Source: JAFGPL01 sp963781805
GTDB lineage: Bacteria > Bacteroidota > Bacteroidia > Bacteroidales > UBA10428
Length of the DNA stretch: 64,000 nt
NCBI GenBank assembly: GCA_963781805.1
Contig: CAWAHF010000004.1
Location: forward strand, 1,674,001 to 1,738,000
Direction: 5' to 3'
Part shown: positions 1 through 9,575 of the stretch, in pieces
Layout: each line of letters opens with the position of its first letter
Numbering within the stretch: position 1 is the first letter of the stretch
Translations under genes and position numbers: made by a program
Notes under the pieces: generated by a model
Database searches by the model: none
What the model was told of the DNA's origin: nothing
What the model saw: only the letters and a program-made list of their open reading frames with translations

Positions 1-1125
1 TCACAAAAACATGGAAGTACCGGAAATTCAGGCAATTGGTCCATCCGGATGGCAGATGCTGCTATGCAAAGGTTCGATAGTCTCTGCAATTATAATCATC
101 CAGATTCCATCAGATGGCAATATGACATTGCCATGCTTGGTCAAGCCATAGATAAGCTTGGATATCTTGATGAAAAATATTCTAAATACCATGAAGATTT
201 TATCGATTATTTTGTGCAGGATGATGGAATTATAAGCACTTACACCCTTGAAGATTATAATCTTGATAATGTAAATCCTGCAAAAGGATTAATAACCGTT
301 TACAAGCGAAAAGGTGACGAAAAATACCTTATAGCTATCAATACGATTATAAAACAATTGAAACATCAGCCCGAAACCCATACCGGTGGGTACTGGCACA
401 AGAAAAAGTATCCCTGGCAGATGTGGCTGGATGGAATATATATGGCATCACCCTTTCTGGCACAATATGCAAGGGAATTAAATCAACCGGAATGGTTTGA
501 TACCCTTTCTCATCAAATGATACTTATATATTATAAGACGTTAAATCCCAAGACCGGTTTATTGTATCATGCCTGGGATGAATCCAGGTCGCAGCGGTGG
601 TGTAATCCCGAAACAGGGCAGTCGCGGGAATTCTGGGGAAGGGCCATGGGATGGTATATGATGTCACTTGTAGATGTGCTTGAATATTTACCCCAAGACT
701 ATAAAACAAGAGATACCTTAATACAAATTTTAAATAATACATCAGAAGCATTGTTAACCTATCGGGACAAAGAGACCGGACTATGGTATCAAATCATTGA
801 TAAACAAGGTGTTGAAGGAAATTATTTAGAGGCTTCCTGCTCAGCTATGTTCACTTATGCATTTGCAAAAGGTGCGAAAAAAGGCTATCTTCCTGAAAAA
901 TTTTTAGATTTTTCTGAAGAATGTTTCGATTCTATGATAAAAAATTTTATATTTACAGGCGAAAATGGTTTACCGGTTATGACAAACATTTGCGGTTCGG
1001 CTGGTTTGGGAGGTGAACCTTATCGTGACGGAAGCTATGAGTATTATATACACGAAAAAAGAGTCGATAATGACGCCAAAGGCGTTGCCCCATTTATTCT
1101 TGCAGCTATTGTTCTCGAAAAATAA
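1..1125 (+). CDS. GH105 unsaturated rhamnogalacturonyl/glucuronyl hydrolase, 5'-truncated by window edge
   Basis: The frame is open from base 1 (reading SQKHGSTGN before the first internal ATG at 49), so the true start lies outside the window. The protein resembles YteR/YesR-type glycoside hydrolase family 105 enzymes, which remove the unsaturated uronic acid left at the non-reducing end of oligosaccharides by pectate or rhamnogalacturonan lyases. Visible family features are the early RMADAAMQRF helix, the tract around GGYWHKKKYPWQMWLDGIYM, the acid-residue motif YHAWDES, and FWGRAMGWYMMSLVDVL. The visible part, about 374 residues, is nearly the full family length. The next gene starts 44 bases downstream on the same strand, suggesting an operon with the T9SS protein and GH28. 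The family call is secure; the exact substrate (rhamnogalacturonan or homogalacturonan oligosaccharides) is inferred from the neighbours. Confidence 0.9.
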   Translation, partial: SQKHGSTGNSGNWSIRMADAAMQRFDSLCNYNHPDSIRWQYDIAMLGQAIDKLGYLDEKYSKYHEDFIDYFVQDDGIISTYTLEDYNLDNVNPAKGLITVYKRKGDEKYLIAINTIIKQLKHQPETHTGGYWHKKKYPWQMWLDGIYMASPFLAQYARELNQPEWFDTLSHQMILIYYKTLNPKTGLLYHAWDESRSQRWCNPETGQSREFWGRAMGWYMMSLVDVLEYLPQDYKTRDTLIQILNNTSEALLTYRDKETGLWYQIIDKQGVEGNYLEASCSAMFTYAFAKGAKKGYLPEKFLDFSEECFDSMIKNFIFTGENGLPVMTNICGSAGLGGEPYRDGSYEYYIHEKRVDNDAKGVAPFILAAIVLEK

Positions 1126-1169
1126 ATATTAAACGAAAAATTTTTATTATTAACCAAATTCAACAAACT

Positions 1170-4100
1170 ATGAAAAAAAGCTTACTACTTATTTTACTAG
1201 CATTAGGCATGACTGCGTTTGTTCATGCCCAGCAATGGGTTGTCTATGACGGCAGTGTGTCACCTGATTCCGTATTCAATGTAAACGGTGCAGGAGCATT
1301 GATTGACACCATTGTTAATGACCCTGTAATTGCAGGAAATAAACTTTACAAGTATCTCGTTGGTAATTCAGAAATCTTCAACTGGAGGGCTAGTTTAAAT
1401 ACCAATTTAAAAGGTATCACTGTTGTTACCAGGGTAAGAGCTGATATGAGCGATACAACGTATACTTTAAACTTCACATTACGAAATGGGGAAGTTAGAG
1501 CGGATATCCGGCTTGAAGATAATAGAATTAATCCGGATAAAACAGTTAATAATCTCAATTATGATCTTGATATGACGAAATGGCATATTGTCAGGGTAAC
1601 ACTTGCCAATGATTCGGCAGTTAAGGTATATGTTGACGAAGATGTAACCCCTGTTATGATTGATACTGGAAATGCCACAGTTGCAGACTTATACCTCCAG
1701 TGGGGAGATGGAAGTTCTTCAAGCAGTTATGGCGGTATGGTTGACTGGATGATATTTGATACTACAGGAGTATATGCTCCCGGTGAAGGTGATGCTATAC
1801 CTGACAGTCTTTTTGCCGGCGAAGCACCTTCTATCATTTTCCTGTCTGATGATAACAATGACAGTATACAAATTGCATGGTTGAAAGGAATGGGATATAA
1901 CGTAACTCAATACTATCCGGTTGGAGGCCTTGCAGCACAATCACAATCAACCATTGACTGGCTGAACAGTGCCGACCTTCTTATAGTTGGCCGTAGCCCC
2001 AACAGCGGCGATTTTGATCCACCTGATAAAACAGTTTGGAACGGTCTGACCGCGCCTTTGATACTCAACACACAATGGGCTTCAAGAAACAGCAGATTGA
2101 ACTGGTTTAACAGCGGAAGTTGTGTTCAGATAAATTCACCGCTGGATTCAACCATCTATGCTCATTCCACAATGACAGGTGATCCTGCATTTGCCGGAGT
2201 TACATTTGACGGAGACTCAATTCCATGGTCGATAACAGCGGATGATTACCTCGCACTTAATGATACCATTGAAACAAATGCTACAATTCTTGCTAAGGAC
2301 GTCAATAAGGTATACTTTGCAAGGTTTGATCCTTATGTAGAGTTTTATCCCGGTTCATTTGACAGACCATACGGTTACAGAACCTATTTTGGTATGGGAA
2401 ATGACGCTGCAGGTCCGATACACTACTTCCCGCTAACTGATGAGGGAATGAAAGTTTACGCAGCTGAAATTCAAAGGTTGATTGCATTACCAGCAGCACC
2501 AGCCAATAATATCGTATTCCTTTCTCCGGATGATCGTGACGTAGCGCAGATTCAGTGGCTGAAAGACGAAGGCTTTATGGTGACGAAATACTATCCTACA
2601 GGTGGTATTGCAGCAGAGACTCCAGATGTGATTAATATGTTAAACAGGGCAAATCTGATTATTATCGGACGTAGTCCTGGTAGTGGTGATTTTGATGCTC
2701 CTGATAAGGCTGTATGGAATGCAATTAAGGCTCCAATGATTCTTAATGGACAGTATGATGCCAGAAGCAGCAGGATAAACTGGTTTAACAGTGGAACAGC
2801 TGATCATGTAGATACACCTGCGGATTCAACCATTTATGCACATTCAACAATGACAACCGATCCTGTCTTTGCAGATGTTACTTTTGACGGAGATTCAATA
2901 CCCTGGTCTTTAACGCCTAATGATTACCTCGCATTGAATGATACCATTCAGACAAATGCTACAATTCTTGCCGGGGATGTAAATAAGGTATACTATGCAA
3001 GGTTTGATCCTTACGTAGAGTTTTATACCGGATCACTCGACAGGCCAAGCGGATACAGAACATACTTTGGTTTTGGTAATGATCATACCGATACTGCTAA
3101 TTTCTTCCCTCTGACGGATGAAGGAAAAGCAGTTTATCTGGCTGAAATAGACAGAATGCTGGAACTTCCGAAAGCACCTAATAATTATATTATCTTCATA
3201 ACTCCGGACGGTCGTGACAGCACTCAGATCGACACATTAAACAAGTTGGGTTATAAGGTTGATGTGTTCAATCCTGCAGCTTCAGGTGGTTTGGCAGCTC
3301 AAACAGCAGCTACCAGAACATGGCTGAATACCGCAAGTTTGATAATCATTGGCCGCAGTCCTAACAGTGGAGATTTTGACGCTCCAGACAAGGCATACTG
3401 GAATGCAATTAAGGCTCCTTTGATTCTTAATACTCAGTGGGCATCAAGAAACAACAGGATGAATTGGTTTAACAGTGGTTCAGTTATGCAGATAAATTCA
3501 CCACTTGATTCAATTATCTATGCTCATTCCACAATGACCAGCGATCCGGTATTTGCCGATGTAACCTTCAGTGGAGATTCAATACCATGGTCTATTACGG
3601 GTGATGACTACCTTGCACTTAATGACACTATTCTTACCAATGCTACAGTACTGGCGAAGGATGTCAACAAAGTTTACTTTGCTAGGTTTACACCGCTTAG
3701 TGAATTCTATCCTGGTGCTAAAGATTATCCATCAGGTCAGAGAACATATTTCGGTATGGGTAACGATGCTGCAGGTCCGGCTCATTTCTTCCCGTTGACT
3801 GACGAAGGTAAGAAAGTGTACTTTGCCGAGATAGCACATATAATTGGTCTGCCGGCACCAGCTGTATCGAATGATGCAAACCTGGTAAGCCTGACTGCTG
3901 CTTTCGGTACATTGACACCGGCATTTGCTCCTTCAACAGCCAGTTATACACTGGAAATACCAATGGATTCAGCCTCTGTAATGATTACAGCTATGGCAAA
4001 TCCAAATGCTACCGTCACCGGTGCAGGAGCCAAGTCTATTGGTGATACTGCTACAATCGTGGTTACTGCAGACAACAAAACAACTACCAAGACATATACT

Positions 4101-4379
4101 GTTGCAGTAACGGGTCATGTAGTATCAGTTGAAGAAAATTTGACTAATACAAATACTCTTAATTTGTACCCGAATCCGGCAATTGACTTTGTAACTGTTA
4201 CGGGATTGAAACCTAATGCCCCCGTAAAAGTAATGAATGTTGTTGGACAGGTAGTTTACCAGACCATTGCAAAAACTGAAAGATTAGATATTGATCTGAC
4301 AGGATTTAAAGATGGTATTTACATAATTACCACCCAAATTGACGGAGTATTATTTATTAATAAGTTTATTAAAAAATAA
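1170..4379 (+). CDS. Secreted T9SS protein: LamG-like N-terminus, three repeated Rossmann-like domains, cadherin-like domain, sorting domain
   Basis: 1069 residues. A signal peptide (MKKSLLLILLALGMTAFVHAQ) is followed by a beta-rich region (about 25-215) resembling a LamG/concanavalin jelly roll. Three units of about 226 residues follow, near 220, 447 and 673. Each begins with IxFLSxDxxD-like beta-strand residues and carries IGRSPxSGDFDxPDK and SIPWSxTxxDYLALNDTI. They alternate strands and helices in a way that suggests a flavodoxin or class-I glutamine-amidotransferase-like fold (ThuA/DJ-1-like). A cadherin-like beta-sandwich (about 900-980, starting DANLVSLTAAFGTL) and a type A T9SS sorting domain (LNLYPNPAIDFVTVTGLKP to KFIKK) end the protein. 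No catalytic triad is obvious, so the function is unknown. Position between GH105 and GH28 suggests surface binding or modification of pectin. A strong terminator follows directly. Confidence 0.8.
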   Translation: MKKSLLLILLALGMTAFVHAQQWVVYDGSVSPDSVFNVNGAGALIDTIVNDPVIAGNKLYKYLVGNSEIFNWRASLNTNLKGITVVTRVRADMSDTTYTLNFTLRNGEVRADIRLEDNRINPDKTVNNLNYDLDMTKWHIVRVTLANDSAVKVYVDEDVTPVMIDTGNATVADLYLQWGDGSSSSSYGGMVDWMIFDTTGVYAPGEGDAIPDSLFAGEAPSIIFLSDDNNDSIQIAWLKGMGYNVTQYYPVGGLAAQSQSTIDWLNSADLLIVGRSPNSGDFDPPDKTVWNGLTAPLILNTQWASRNSRLNWFNSGSCVQINSPLDSTIYAHSTMTGDPAFAGVTFDGDSIPWSITADDYLALNDTIETNATILAKDVNKVYFARFDPYVEFYPGSFDRPYGYRTYFGMGNDAAGPIHYFPLTDEGMKVYAAEIQRLIALPAAPANNIVFLSPDDRDVAQIQWLKDEGFMVTKYYPTGGIAAETPDVINMLNRANLIIIGRSPGSGDFDAPDKAVWNAIKAPMILNGQYDARSSRINWFNSGTADHVDTPADSTIYAHSTMTTDPVFADVTFDGDSIPWSLTPNDYLALNDTIQTNATILAGDVNKVYYARFDPYVEFYTGSLDRPSGYRTYFGFGNDHTDTANFFPLTDEGKAVYLAEIDRMLELPKAPNNYIIFITPDGRDSTQIDTLNKLGYKVDVFNPAASGGLAAQTAATRTWLNTASLIIIGRSPNSGDFDAPDKAYWNAIKAPLILNTQWASRNNRMNWFNSGSVMQINSPLDSIIYAHSTMTSDPVFADVTFSGDSIPWSITGDDYLALNDTILTNATVLAKDVNKVYFARFTPLSEFYPGAKDYPSGQRTYFGMGNDAAGPAHFFPLTDEGKKVYFAEIAHIIGLPAPAVSNDANLVSLTAAFGTLTPAFAPSTASYTLEIPMDSASVMITAMANPNATVTGAGAKSIGDTATIVVTADNKTTTKTYTVAVTGHVVSVEENLTNTNTLNLYPNPAIDFVTVTGLKPNAPVKVMNVVGQVVYQTIAKTERLDIDLTGFKDGIYIITTQIDGVLFINKFIKK

Positions 4380-4390
4380 TTATCGCCTTT

Positions 4391-4424
4391 AAAAAAAACC
4401 CCGCTTTAACAGCGGGGTTTTTTT
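4391..4424 (+). terminator. Rho-independent terminator after the T9SS repeat protein
   Basis: The stem AAAACCCCGCT pairs with AGCGGGGTTTT around a TTAAC loop and runs into a T tract. It starts 12 bases after the stop codon of the upstream gene and separates GH105/T9SS from GH28. Confidence 0.92.
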
Positions 4425-4528
4425 ATTTATATCACAGAGTATCGCAATCCAGTCAAACGACGAAAATATAATATATTTATTCTCCGCCATGCAGAATAAA
4501 AGTATTAATGAATACGCTTCCCTGATTA

Positions 4529-4567
4529 ATGATAATCTATCAACCCTAATTTGATGATTTGTCTACC
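4529..4567 (+). promoter_or_regulatory. Putative PUL operator, direct repeat with 22-base period (site 1, GH28)
   Basis: Two half-sites, GATAATCTATCAACCC at 4531 and GATGATTTGTCTACCC at 4553, match at 12 of 16 positions and are spaced 22 bases apart. The same composite occurs upstream of susC (6198) and, on the minus strand, upstream of the 12302-13279 gene (13387 to 13349). It ends about 143 bases before the GH28 start. Direct repeats two helical turns apart are typical of AraC-type output domains, as in hybrid two-component systems that control polysaccharide loci. The regulator itself is not in the window. The rest of the 331-base gap is AT-rich with nothing else recognised. Confidence 0.6.
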
Positions 4568-4710
4568 CATCAATTTACATTTCAGTCTTAATTTTATCCT
4601 TCATAAATTTCTACACATTATTGAATTATTACACTACTTATGAAATAGCTATTTAAGTTGATAATTGAGAACTCTGAATATCCAAATGATAATAACCGCA
4701 GATACTATTT

Positions 4711-6138
4711 ATGAAGAGACCTACTTTAATAATTTTAATCACAATTGTTGGCTTGTTCTTTATCTGTTGTTTCAATCCAAATAAAAACCCGGTACTAATT
4801 GATGCCTGGAACAGAACAGATAGTATCCTTTTACAGATAAAGGAGCCCACATTTCCTGATAAAATATTTAATATTTTGGATTTCGGTGCAATTCCTGATA
4901 ATAAAACACTGAATACCATTGCAATTGCTAATGCTATTAATCGTGCAAGTATTAAAGGTGGAGGTACAGTATTGATTCCCGAAGGTACTTTTTTAACGGG
5001 GGCAATTCATTTGAAAAATAATATCAGACTTCATTTGGAAGATAAAGCCATATTAAATTTTTCTACCAATCCGTCTGACTATTTGCCAGTGGTGTTGACC
5101 AGATGGGAGGGAATAGATTGTTATAATTATTCTCCATTAATTTATGGAAAAGACCTTGAAAATATAGCTATAACTGGCAACGGAAAACTAAACGGTCAGG
5201 CAGATACCAACCACTGGTGGCCATGGAAAGGTATAACTTTTTATGGATGGGAATCCGGTGAACCCAGTCAGCTTTTGCCAGAAGGCAGACCTCTTCTGAC
5301 AAAGTTTAATGCCGATCAAACCCCTGTTGAAAACAGACAAATGGGTGAAGGTCATTATCTCAGACCGCCATTTATCCAGTTGTACAATTGTAAAAATATT
5401 CTGATACAAGACGTTACTATTGAGAATTCTCCTTTTTGGGTATTGCATCCTCTTCTGTCTGAAAATATTACCATAAGAGGTGTTAAGGTAAATAGTAACG
5501 GAACCAATAATGATGGATGTGATCCGGAATCATGCCGGAATATCCTGATAGAGGATTGCTATTTTAACACCGGCGACGATTGCATTGCGCTTAAATCGGG
5601 AAGAAATGCAGATGGCCGGAGATGGAATAAACCAACAGAAAATGTTATTATTCGAAATTGCAAGATGCAAAACGGTCACGGAGGTATTGTTATTGGAAGT
5701 GAAATATCCGGAGGATGCAGGAATATTTTTGCAGAAAATTGTGAAATGAGCAGTCCACAACTCGAAAGGGCAATTCGTGTAAAAACGAATAGTCAGAGAG
5801 GGGGAATCATAGAAGATATTTTTATAAGAAATATTACCATCGGTCAGGTTGGAGAGGCCGTAATTAAAATTGACTGTTTGTATGAACCCGAAGAAGGTCA
5901 GGGAAGTTTCCCGCCTTTGGTAAAAAATATATATATTTCAAATGTAATATCAAAGCAGGCTCAATACGCAATCTATTTGCGAGGGATTCAGGGGTTAACC
6001 TGCATTGATGATATAGAAATATCCGAATGTAATTTCTCAGGTGTCAAGAAGAATTGTGTTTTAAAAGATATAGGGGAAATTGAATTGAAAAATGTCATAC
6101 GCAATGGAGAGCTGATAACCCTGAATAAATTACATTAA
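4711..6138 (+). CDS. GH28 polygalacturonase-family exported glycosidase
   Basis: 475 residues. The hydrophobic N-terminus (TLIILITIVGLFFICCFNP) is an export signal and could be a weak lipobox ending at C19 or C20. The rest is a right-handed parallel beta-helix typical of family 28, which hydrolyses alpha-1,4-galacturonosyl or rhamnogalacturonan linkages. The family's catalytic landmarks are all visible: the NTD equivalent NNDGCDPESC, the Asp pair NTGDDCIALKSG, GHGGIVIGSE and RAIRVKT. The N-terminus of the mature domain (ILDFGAIPDNKTLNTIAI) is also typical. The gene follows a terminator and has its own upstream operator-like repeat. With GH105 it forms a plausible polygalacturonase plus unsaturated-uronate hydrolase pair. 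Whether it acts as exo- or endo-enzyme cannot be read from the sequence. Confidence 0.93.
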   Translation: MKRPTLIILITIVGLFFICCFNPNKNPVLIDAWNRTDSILLQIKEPTFPDKIFNILDFGAIPDNKTLNTIAIANAINRASIKGGGTVLIPEGTFLTGAIHLKNNIRLHLEDKAILNFSTNPSDYLPVVLTRWEGIDCYNYSPLIYGKDLENIAITGNGKLNGQADTNHWWPWKGITFYGWESGEPSQLLPEGRPLLTKFNADQTPVENRQMGEGHYLRPPFIQLYNCKNILIQDVTIENSPFWVLHPLLSENITIRGVKVNSNGTNNDGCDPESCRNILIEDCYFNTGDDCIALKSGRNADGRRWNKPTENVIIRNCKMQNGHGGIVIGSEISGGCRNIFAENCEMSSPQLERAIRVKTNSQRGGIIEDIFIRNITIGQVGEAVIKIDCLYEPEEGQGSFPPLVKNIYISNVISKQAQYAIYLRGIQGLTCIDDIEISECNFSGVKKNCVLKDIGEIELKNVIRNGELITLNKLH

Positions 6139-6197
6139 CATCTAAAATGTTAAATTCTATGGTTCTTATGATTAATTTCACTAAATTCATCGGCTTT

Positions 6198-6236
6198 ATG
6201 ATAATCTATCACCCTTTTTTAGATAATTTAGATACC
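6198..6236 (+). promoter_or_regulatory. Putative PUL operator, direct repeat with 22-base period (site 2, susC)
   Basis: Half-site GATAATCTATCACCC starts at 6200 and half-site GATAATTTAGATACC at 6222, again 22 bases apart. The first 14 bases (ATGATAATCTATCA) are identical to site 1 at 4529. The motif ends 137 bases before the susC start, close to the 143 bases seen for GH28, which argues for a common promoter geometry. Confidence 0.6.
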
Positions 6237-6373
6237 TTATTTTTAAAGAGGAAGAACTAATATTGTATCCCATGAAGTATCCTCTGATATCAAAATGCTT
6301 TTCCAATCTGCTGCAAAAATATTTAAAACCTTAATTATAACTAAACAACAATAAAATCAGTAAATTAAAAACT

Positions 6374-9300
6374 ATGAAAAAACTATTATTAATTCCATTA
6401 TTTGTTTTCTGTGCCATACAGTTGTATGCGCAGGAGAGAACAGTGACTGGTAAGGTAACTGATGGTGATACCGGGGAACCATTGCCAGGCGTAAATGTTA
6501 TCATCGATGGAACTCAAACAGGTACAATAACTGACATTGATGGCAACTATTCAATCCAGGTACCTTCTGATCAGGCAACCCTGGCGTTCTCTTATGTCGG
6601 TTATCTTTCTGAGAAATCTGTTGTAGCGGGCAAAACTGTAATTGACATAGCACTCGTTCCCGAATTAAATAAACTTGATGAAGTAGTAGTGGTAGGGTAT
6701 GGAACTATGAAAAGAAGCGACCTGACGGGCGCTGTAACTTCTGTCAGCCAGGATGAGATTGCTGCAACCAAATCCTCTAATTTAATACAGGCAATGCAGG
6801 GAAAAGTAGCCGGACTAGACTTGTATCAAAACTCTGGTGAATCCGGTGCAAGCTTTAGTGTTACCTTAAGAGGTGATCGTTCTATTAATGCCAGTAATTC
6901 CCCGCTGATTCTCGTAGATGGAATTGCGTACGGCTCTACGATTGATCTTAATCCTTCGGATATTGAATCTATGGAAATACTAAAAGATGCCTCCTCTACT
7001 GCTATTTATGGAACGCGTGGAGCAAATGGAGTAATTCTCATTACCACCAAAAAAGGTAAGGATGGAGTATCTAAAGTTACTTTCAATTCTTATATGTCGT
7101 ATAACGTACCCACATTCATTCCCCATATTCAAAATGCTGATGAATTTGTTCAAAAAAGAGTGGAAAAACTTGCTGCCGACGCAGAATATGGTGCTTATAG
7201 ATTTAGAAATATTTACAATGCGAATACCGGAGCAGTAAATTGGGATCCGTCAGCAAATCCTGACCCCTGGTCAGTTTTTGGCACTGTTACTGTTGATCAA
7301 TTAATGGCAGATGCAGGAGTGGATAACCCAGCTTACCTTGTTTCCACAGATCCTACATTTCGTCAGTTAATAGATGAAGGTGTCAGTTTGAATTATCTGG
7401 ACATGATTTTTAATAACAGCGTTACAGATAATTATGAACTGGGGATGACCTCAGGTAAGGACAAAACCAGTATGAATTTTTCATTAGGTTTGATGAATGA
7501 CCGGGGTCTTCTTGAGAATGATAAATTAAAACGTTATAATGTTAAATTAGGTATTGATCATTCGATCTTTAAAAATGTTAAGGTTGGAGCAGATGTATTG
7601 TTTACAAGAAAAGACCATTTCAGAAGAAATTCAGGCATATTTAATCAGGCTCTTAAAACAGGTCCAATTGGAATTCTATATAATGACGATGGTACGTATC
7701 GTGAATTTCCTGATTTAATATTTACTTATGCTCAACCAAATCCTATGCTTGACGAAGTTCCTGGGGCATACATTAATGAGATTGTTTCAAATCGTTTATT
7801 CGGTACCACGTATGTCAGCTGGCAGATTTTAAACGGACTTACGTTAAAAACTAATTTGGGTATTGACGTTTCTAACACTAAAACGGGATTATATGAAGGG
7901 CCAAATAGTTTGAGAAGAGTTGCAGTTCACGAAGCATTAACGCAGATTGAACATCAGTACAAATGGGCATATACCTGGGAAAATACCCTGAATTATACAA
8001 AGCAATTTGGCAGGCATGAGATACAGGGATTATTGGGAAATTCTGTTCTTGCAGATGCCACTGAGTATTATTCATTATTAGGCACCGGACAAACAGTGGC
8101 CACTACAGAATTTTATGATTGGGCAGGAATTGATCCTGCAGCTTTAAAGCCCGGCAGTACATATGCTCAAAAACAATTGTTATCCTATTTTGGACGTGTC
8201 AATTATAAATTTGCTGAAAAATATTTACTTCAGGCAACTATGCGCGCCGATGGATCTTCGGTTTTAGCTAAAGGAAATAAATGGGGATACTTTCCATCAG
8301 CATCAATAGGATGGCGAATTAACCAGGAAGAATTTCTTAAAAATATTGAAGTTATCTCAAATCTTAAATTAAGATTGAGCTGGGGAATTTCTGGCAATGC
8401 TGCCGTTATTCCATATCAAACAATTACAGCAGTTGGCAATGACTTAATTTATTATTCTTTTGATGATGGAAGCACATATTCCTCATATTTCCCATTTACA
8501 CTAGGTAATGAAAATTTAAGATGGGAAACAACTAAAACATCGGATATCGGACTGGATTTTGGATTTTTTGATAACCGGATTAATGGATCAATTGATTATT
8601 ATGCCGCCAAAACCACTGATTTATTATTTAAGACTCCTTTGCCACTTACTTCTGTCTATCCGCAGGTATTGGCCAATATTGCCAGCACACAGAATAACGG
8701 TATTGAAGTGTATATCAATACAAGAAATGTTTCCACTAAAAACTTCCAATGGTCAACCGATTGGAACTTTAGTATGAACAAAAACAAGATTACTTCATTG
8801 AACAGGGATACGAAAGAAGAAATCTATAATACAAACCAGATTCACAGAGTTGGAGAACCTGTTAGTGCATTCTATGATTATAAGTATGAGGGTATCTATC
8901 AGATATCTGATTTGCAGGCAGAATATGCATATGTAGCGCAACAACAGACCGCCGGTGATTCTATCGAACGAAGTAAAATACCAATGATAGCCAATAAGTT
9001 TCTACCCGGTGATATCAAATTGAAAGATGTAAATAATGATGGAGTTTTTGATGATGAAGACAGGGTAGTATACAGCAGGGTGCCAAAATTTACTTTCGGT
9101 ATCAATAATACTATCAATTTCCGAAACTGGAAGTTATCGTTTCTGATTTATGGTCGTATAGGTCAGTATTTACAATATAATTTCTATAGATCTTATAAGC
9201 CTGCTAATCTGGATGTTGAAAATGGTCCATACGTAGACGCATGGACTCCGACGAATACTTCCGGAGTTTTTCCCCGGTATTATTCAACTGGAACAGGTAA

Positions 9301-9547
9301 TTCAAACTATAATACGGCACTTTCGTACCTTGATGGTTCCTATGTTAAAATAAGAGAAATAACGCTTGGATATACATTACCTAAAAAAATATCAAGCAAG
9401 ATATTCATGTCTAATTTAACTATTTATGCAACAGGTAAAAATCTGTTTACTTTCTCTGGAATTGAAAACTATGATCCTGAAGTTGGAGGAGGTTTGAATT
9501 TCCCATTAGCAAAACAATTTATTGTTGGCTTAAATGTTGAATTTTAA
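6374..9547 (+). CDS. SusC/RagA-family TonB-linked outer-membrane oligosaccharide transporter
   Basis: 1057 residues. A signal peptide ends near YAQ (residue 20). A carboxypeptidase-regulatory-like domain follows (about 24-105: VTGKVTDGDTGEPLPGVNV, DGNYSIQVP, LAFSYVGYL). Then comes the plug (about 112-225) with the SusC hallmark DEVVVVGYGTMKRSDLTGAV and ending in IYGTRGANGVILITTKKG, and a 22-strand-type barrel to the C-terminal aromatic residue (LNVEF). It imports oligosaccharides across the outer membrane together with the SusD lipoprotein that starts 28 bases downstream. The linked GH28 and GH105 suggest pectin-derived oligogalacturonides as substrate. Length and domain order are normal for the family. 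Confidence 0.96.
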   Translation: MKKLLLIPLFVFCAIQLYAQERTVTGKVTDGDTGEPLPGVNVIIDGTQTGTITDIDGNYSIQVPSDQATLAFSYVGYLSEKSVVAGKTVIDIALVPELNKLDEVVVVGYGTMKRSDLTGAVTSVSQDEIAATKSSNLIQAMQGKVAGLDLYQNSGESGASFSVTLRGDRSINASNSPLILVDGIAYGSTIDLNPSDIESMEILKDASSTAIYGTRGANGVILITTKKGKDGVSKVTFNSYMSYNVPTFIPHIQNADEFVQKRVEKLAADAEYGAYRFRNIYNANTGAVNWDPSANPDPWSVFGTVTVDQLMADAGVDNPAYLVSTDPTFRQLIDEGVSLNYLDMIFNNSVTDNYELGMTSGKDKTSMNFSLGLMNDRGLLENDKLKRYNVKLGIDHSIFKNVKVGADVLFTRKDHFRRNSGIFNQALKTGPIGILYNDDGTYREFPDLIFTYAQPNPMLDEVPGAYINEIVSNRLFGTTYVSWQILNGLTLKTNLGIDVSNTKTGLYEGPNSLRRVAVHEALTQIEHQYKWAYTWENTLNYTKQFGRHEIQGLLGNSVLADATEYYSLLGTGQTVATTEFYDWAGIDPAALKPGSTYAQKQLLSYFGRVNYKFAEKYLLQATMRADGSSVLAKGNKWGYFPSASIGWRINQEEFLKNIEVISNLKLRLSWGISGNAAVIPYQTITAVGNDLIYYSFDDGSTYSSYFPFTLGNENLRWETTKTSDIGLDFGFFDNRINGSIDYYAAKTTDLLFKTPLPLTSVYPQVLANIASTQNNGIEVYINTRNVSTKNFQWSTDWNFSMNKNKITSLNRDTKEEIYNTNQIHRVGEPVSAFYDYKYEGIYQISDLQAEYAYVAQQQTAGDSIERSKIPMIANKFLPGDIKLKDVNNDGVFDDEDRVVYSRVPKFTFGINNTINFRNWKLSFLIYGRIGQYLQYNFYRSYKPANLDVENGPYVDAWTPTNTSGVFPRYYSTGTGNSNYNTALSYLDGSYVKIREITLGYTLPKKISSKIFMSNLTIYATGKNLFTFSGIENYDPEVGGGLNFPLAKQFIVGLNVEF

Positions 9548-9575
9548 TCATAACTAAATTAATAATGACATTCAA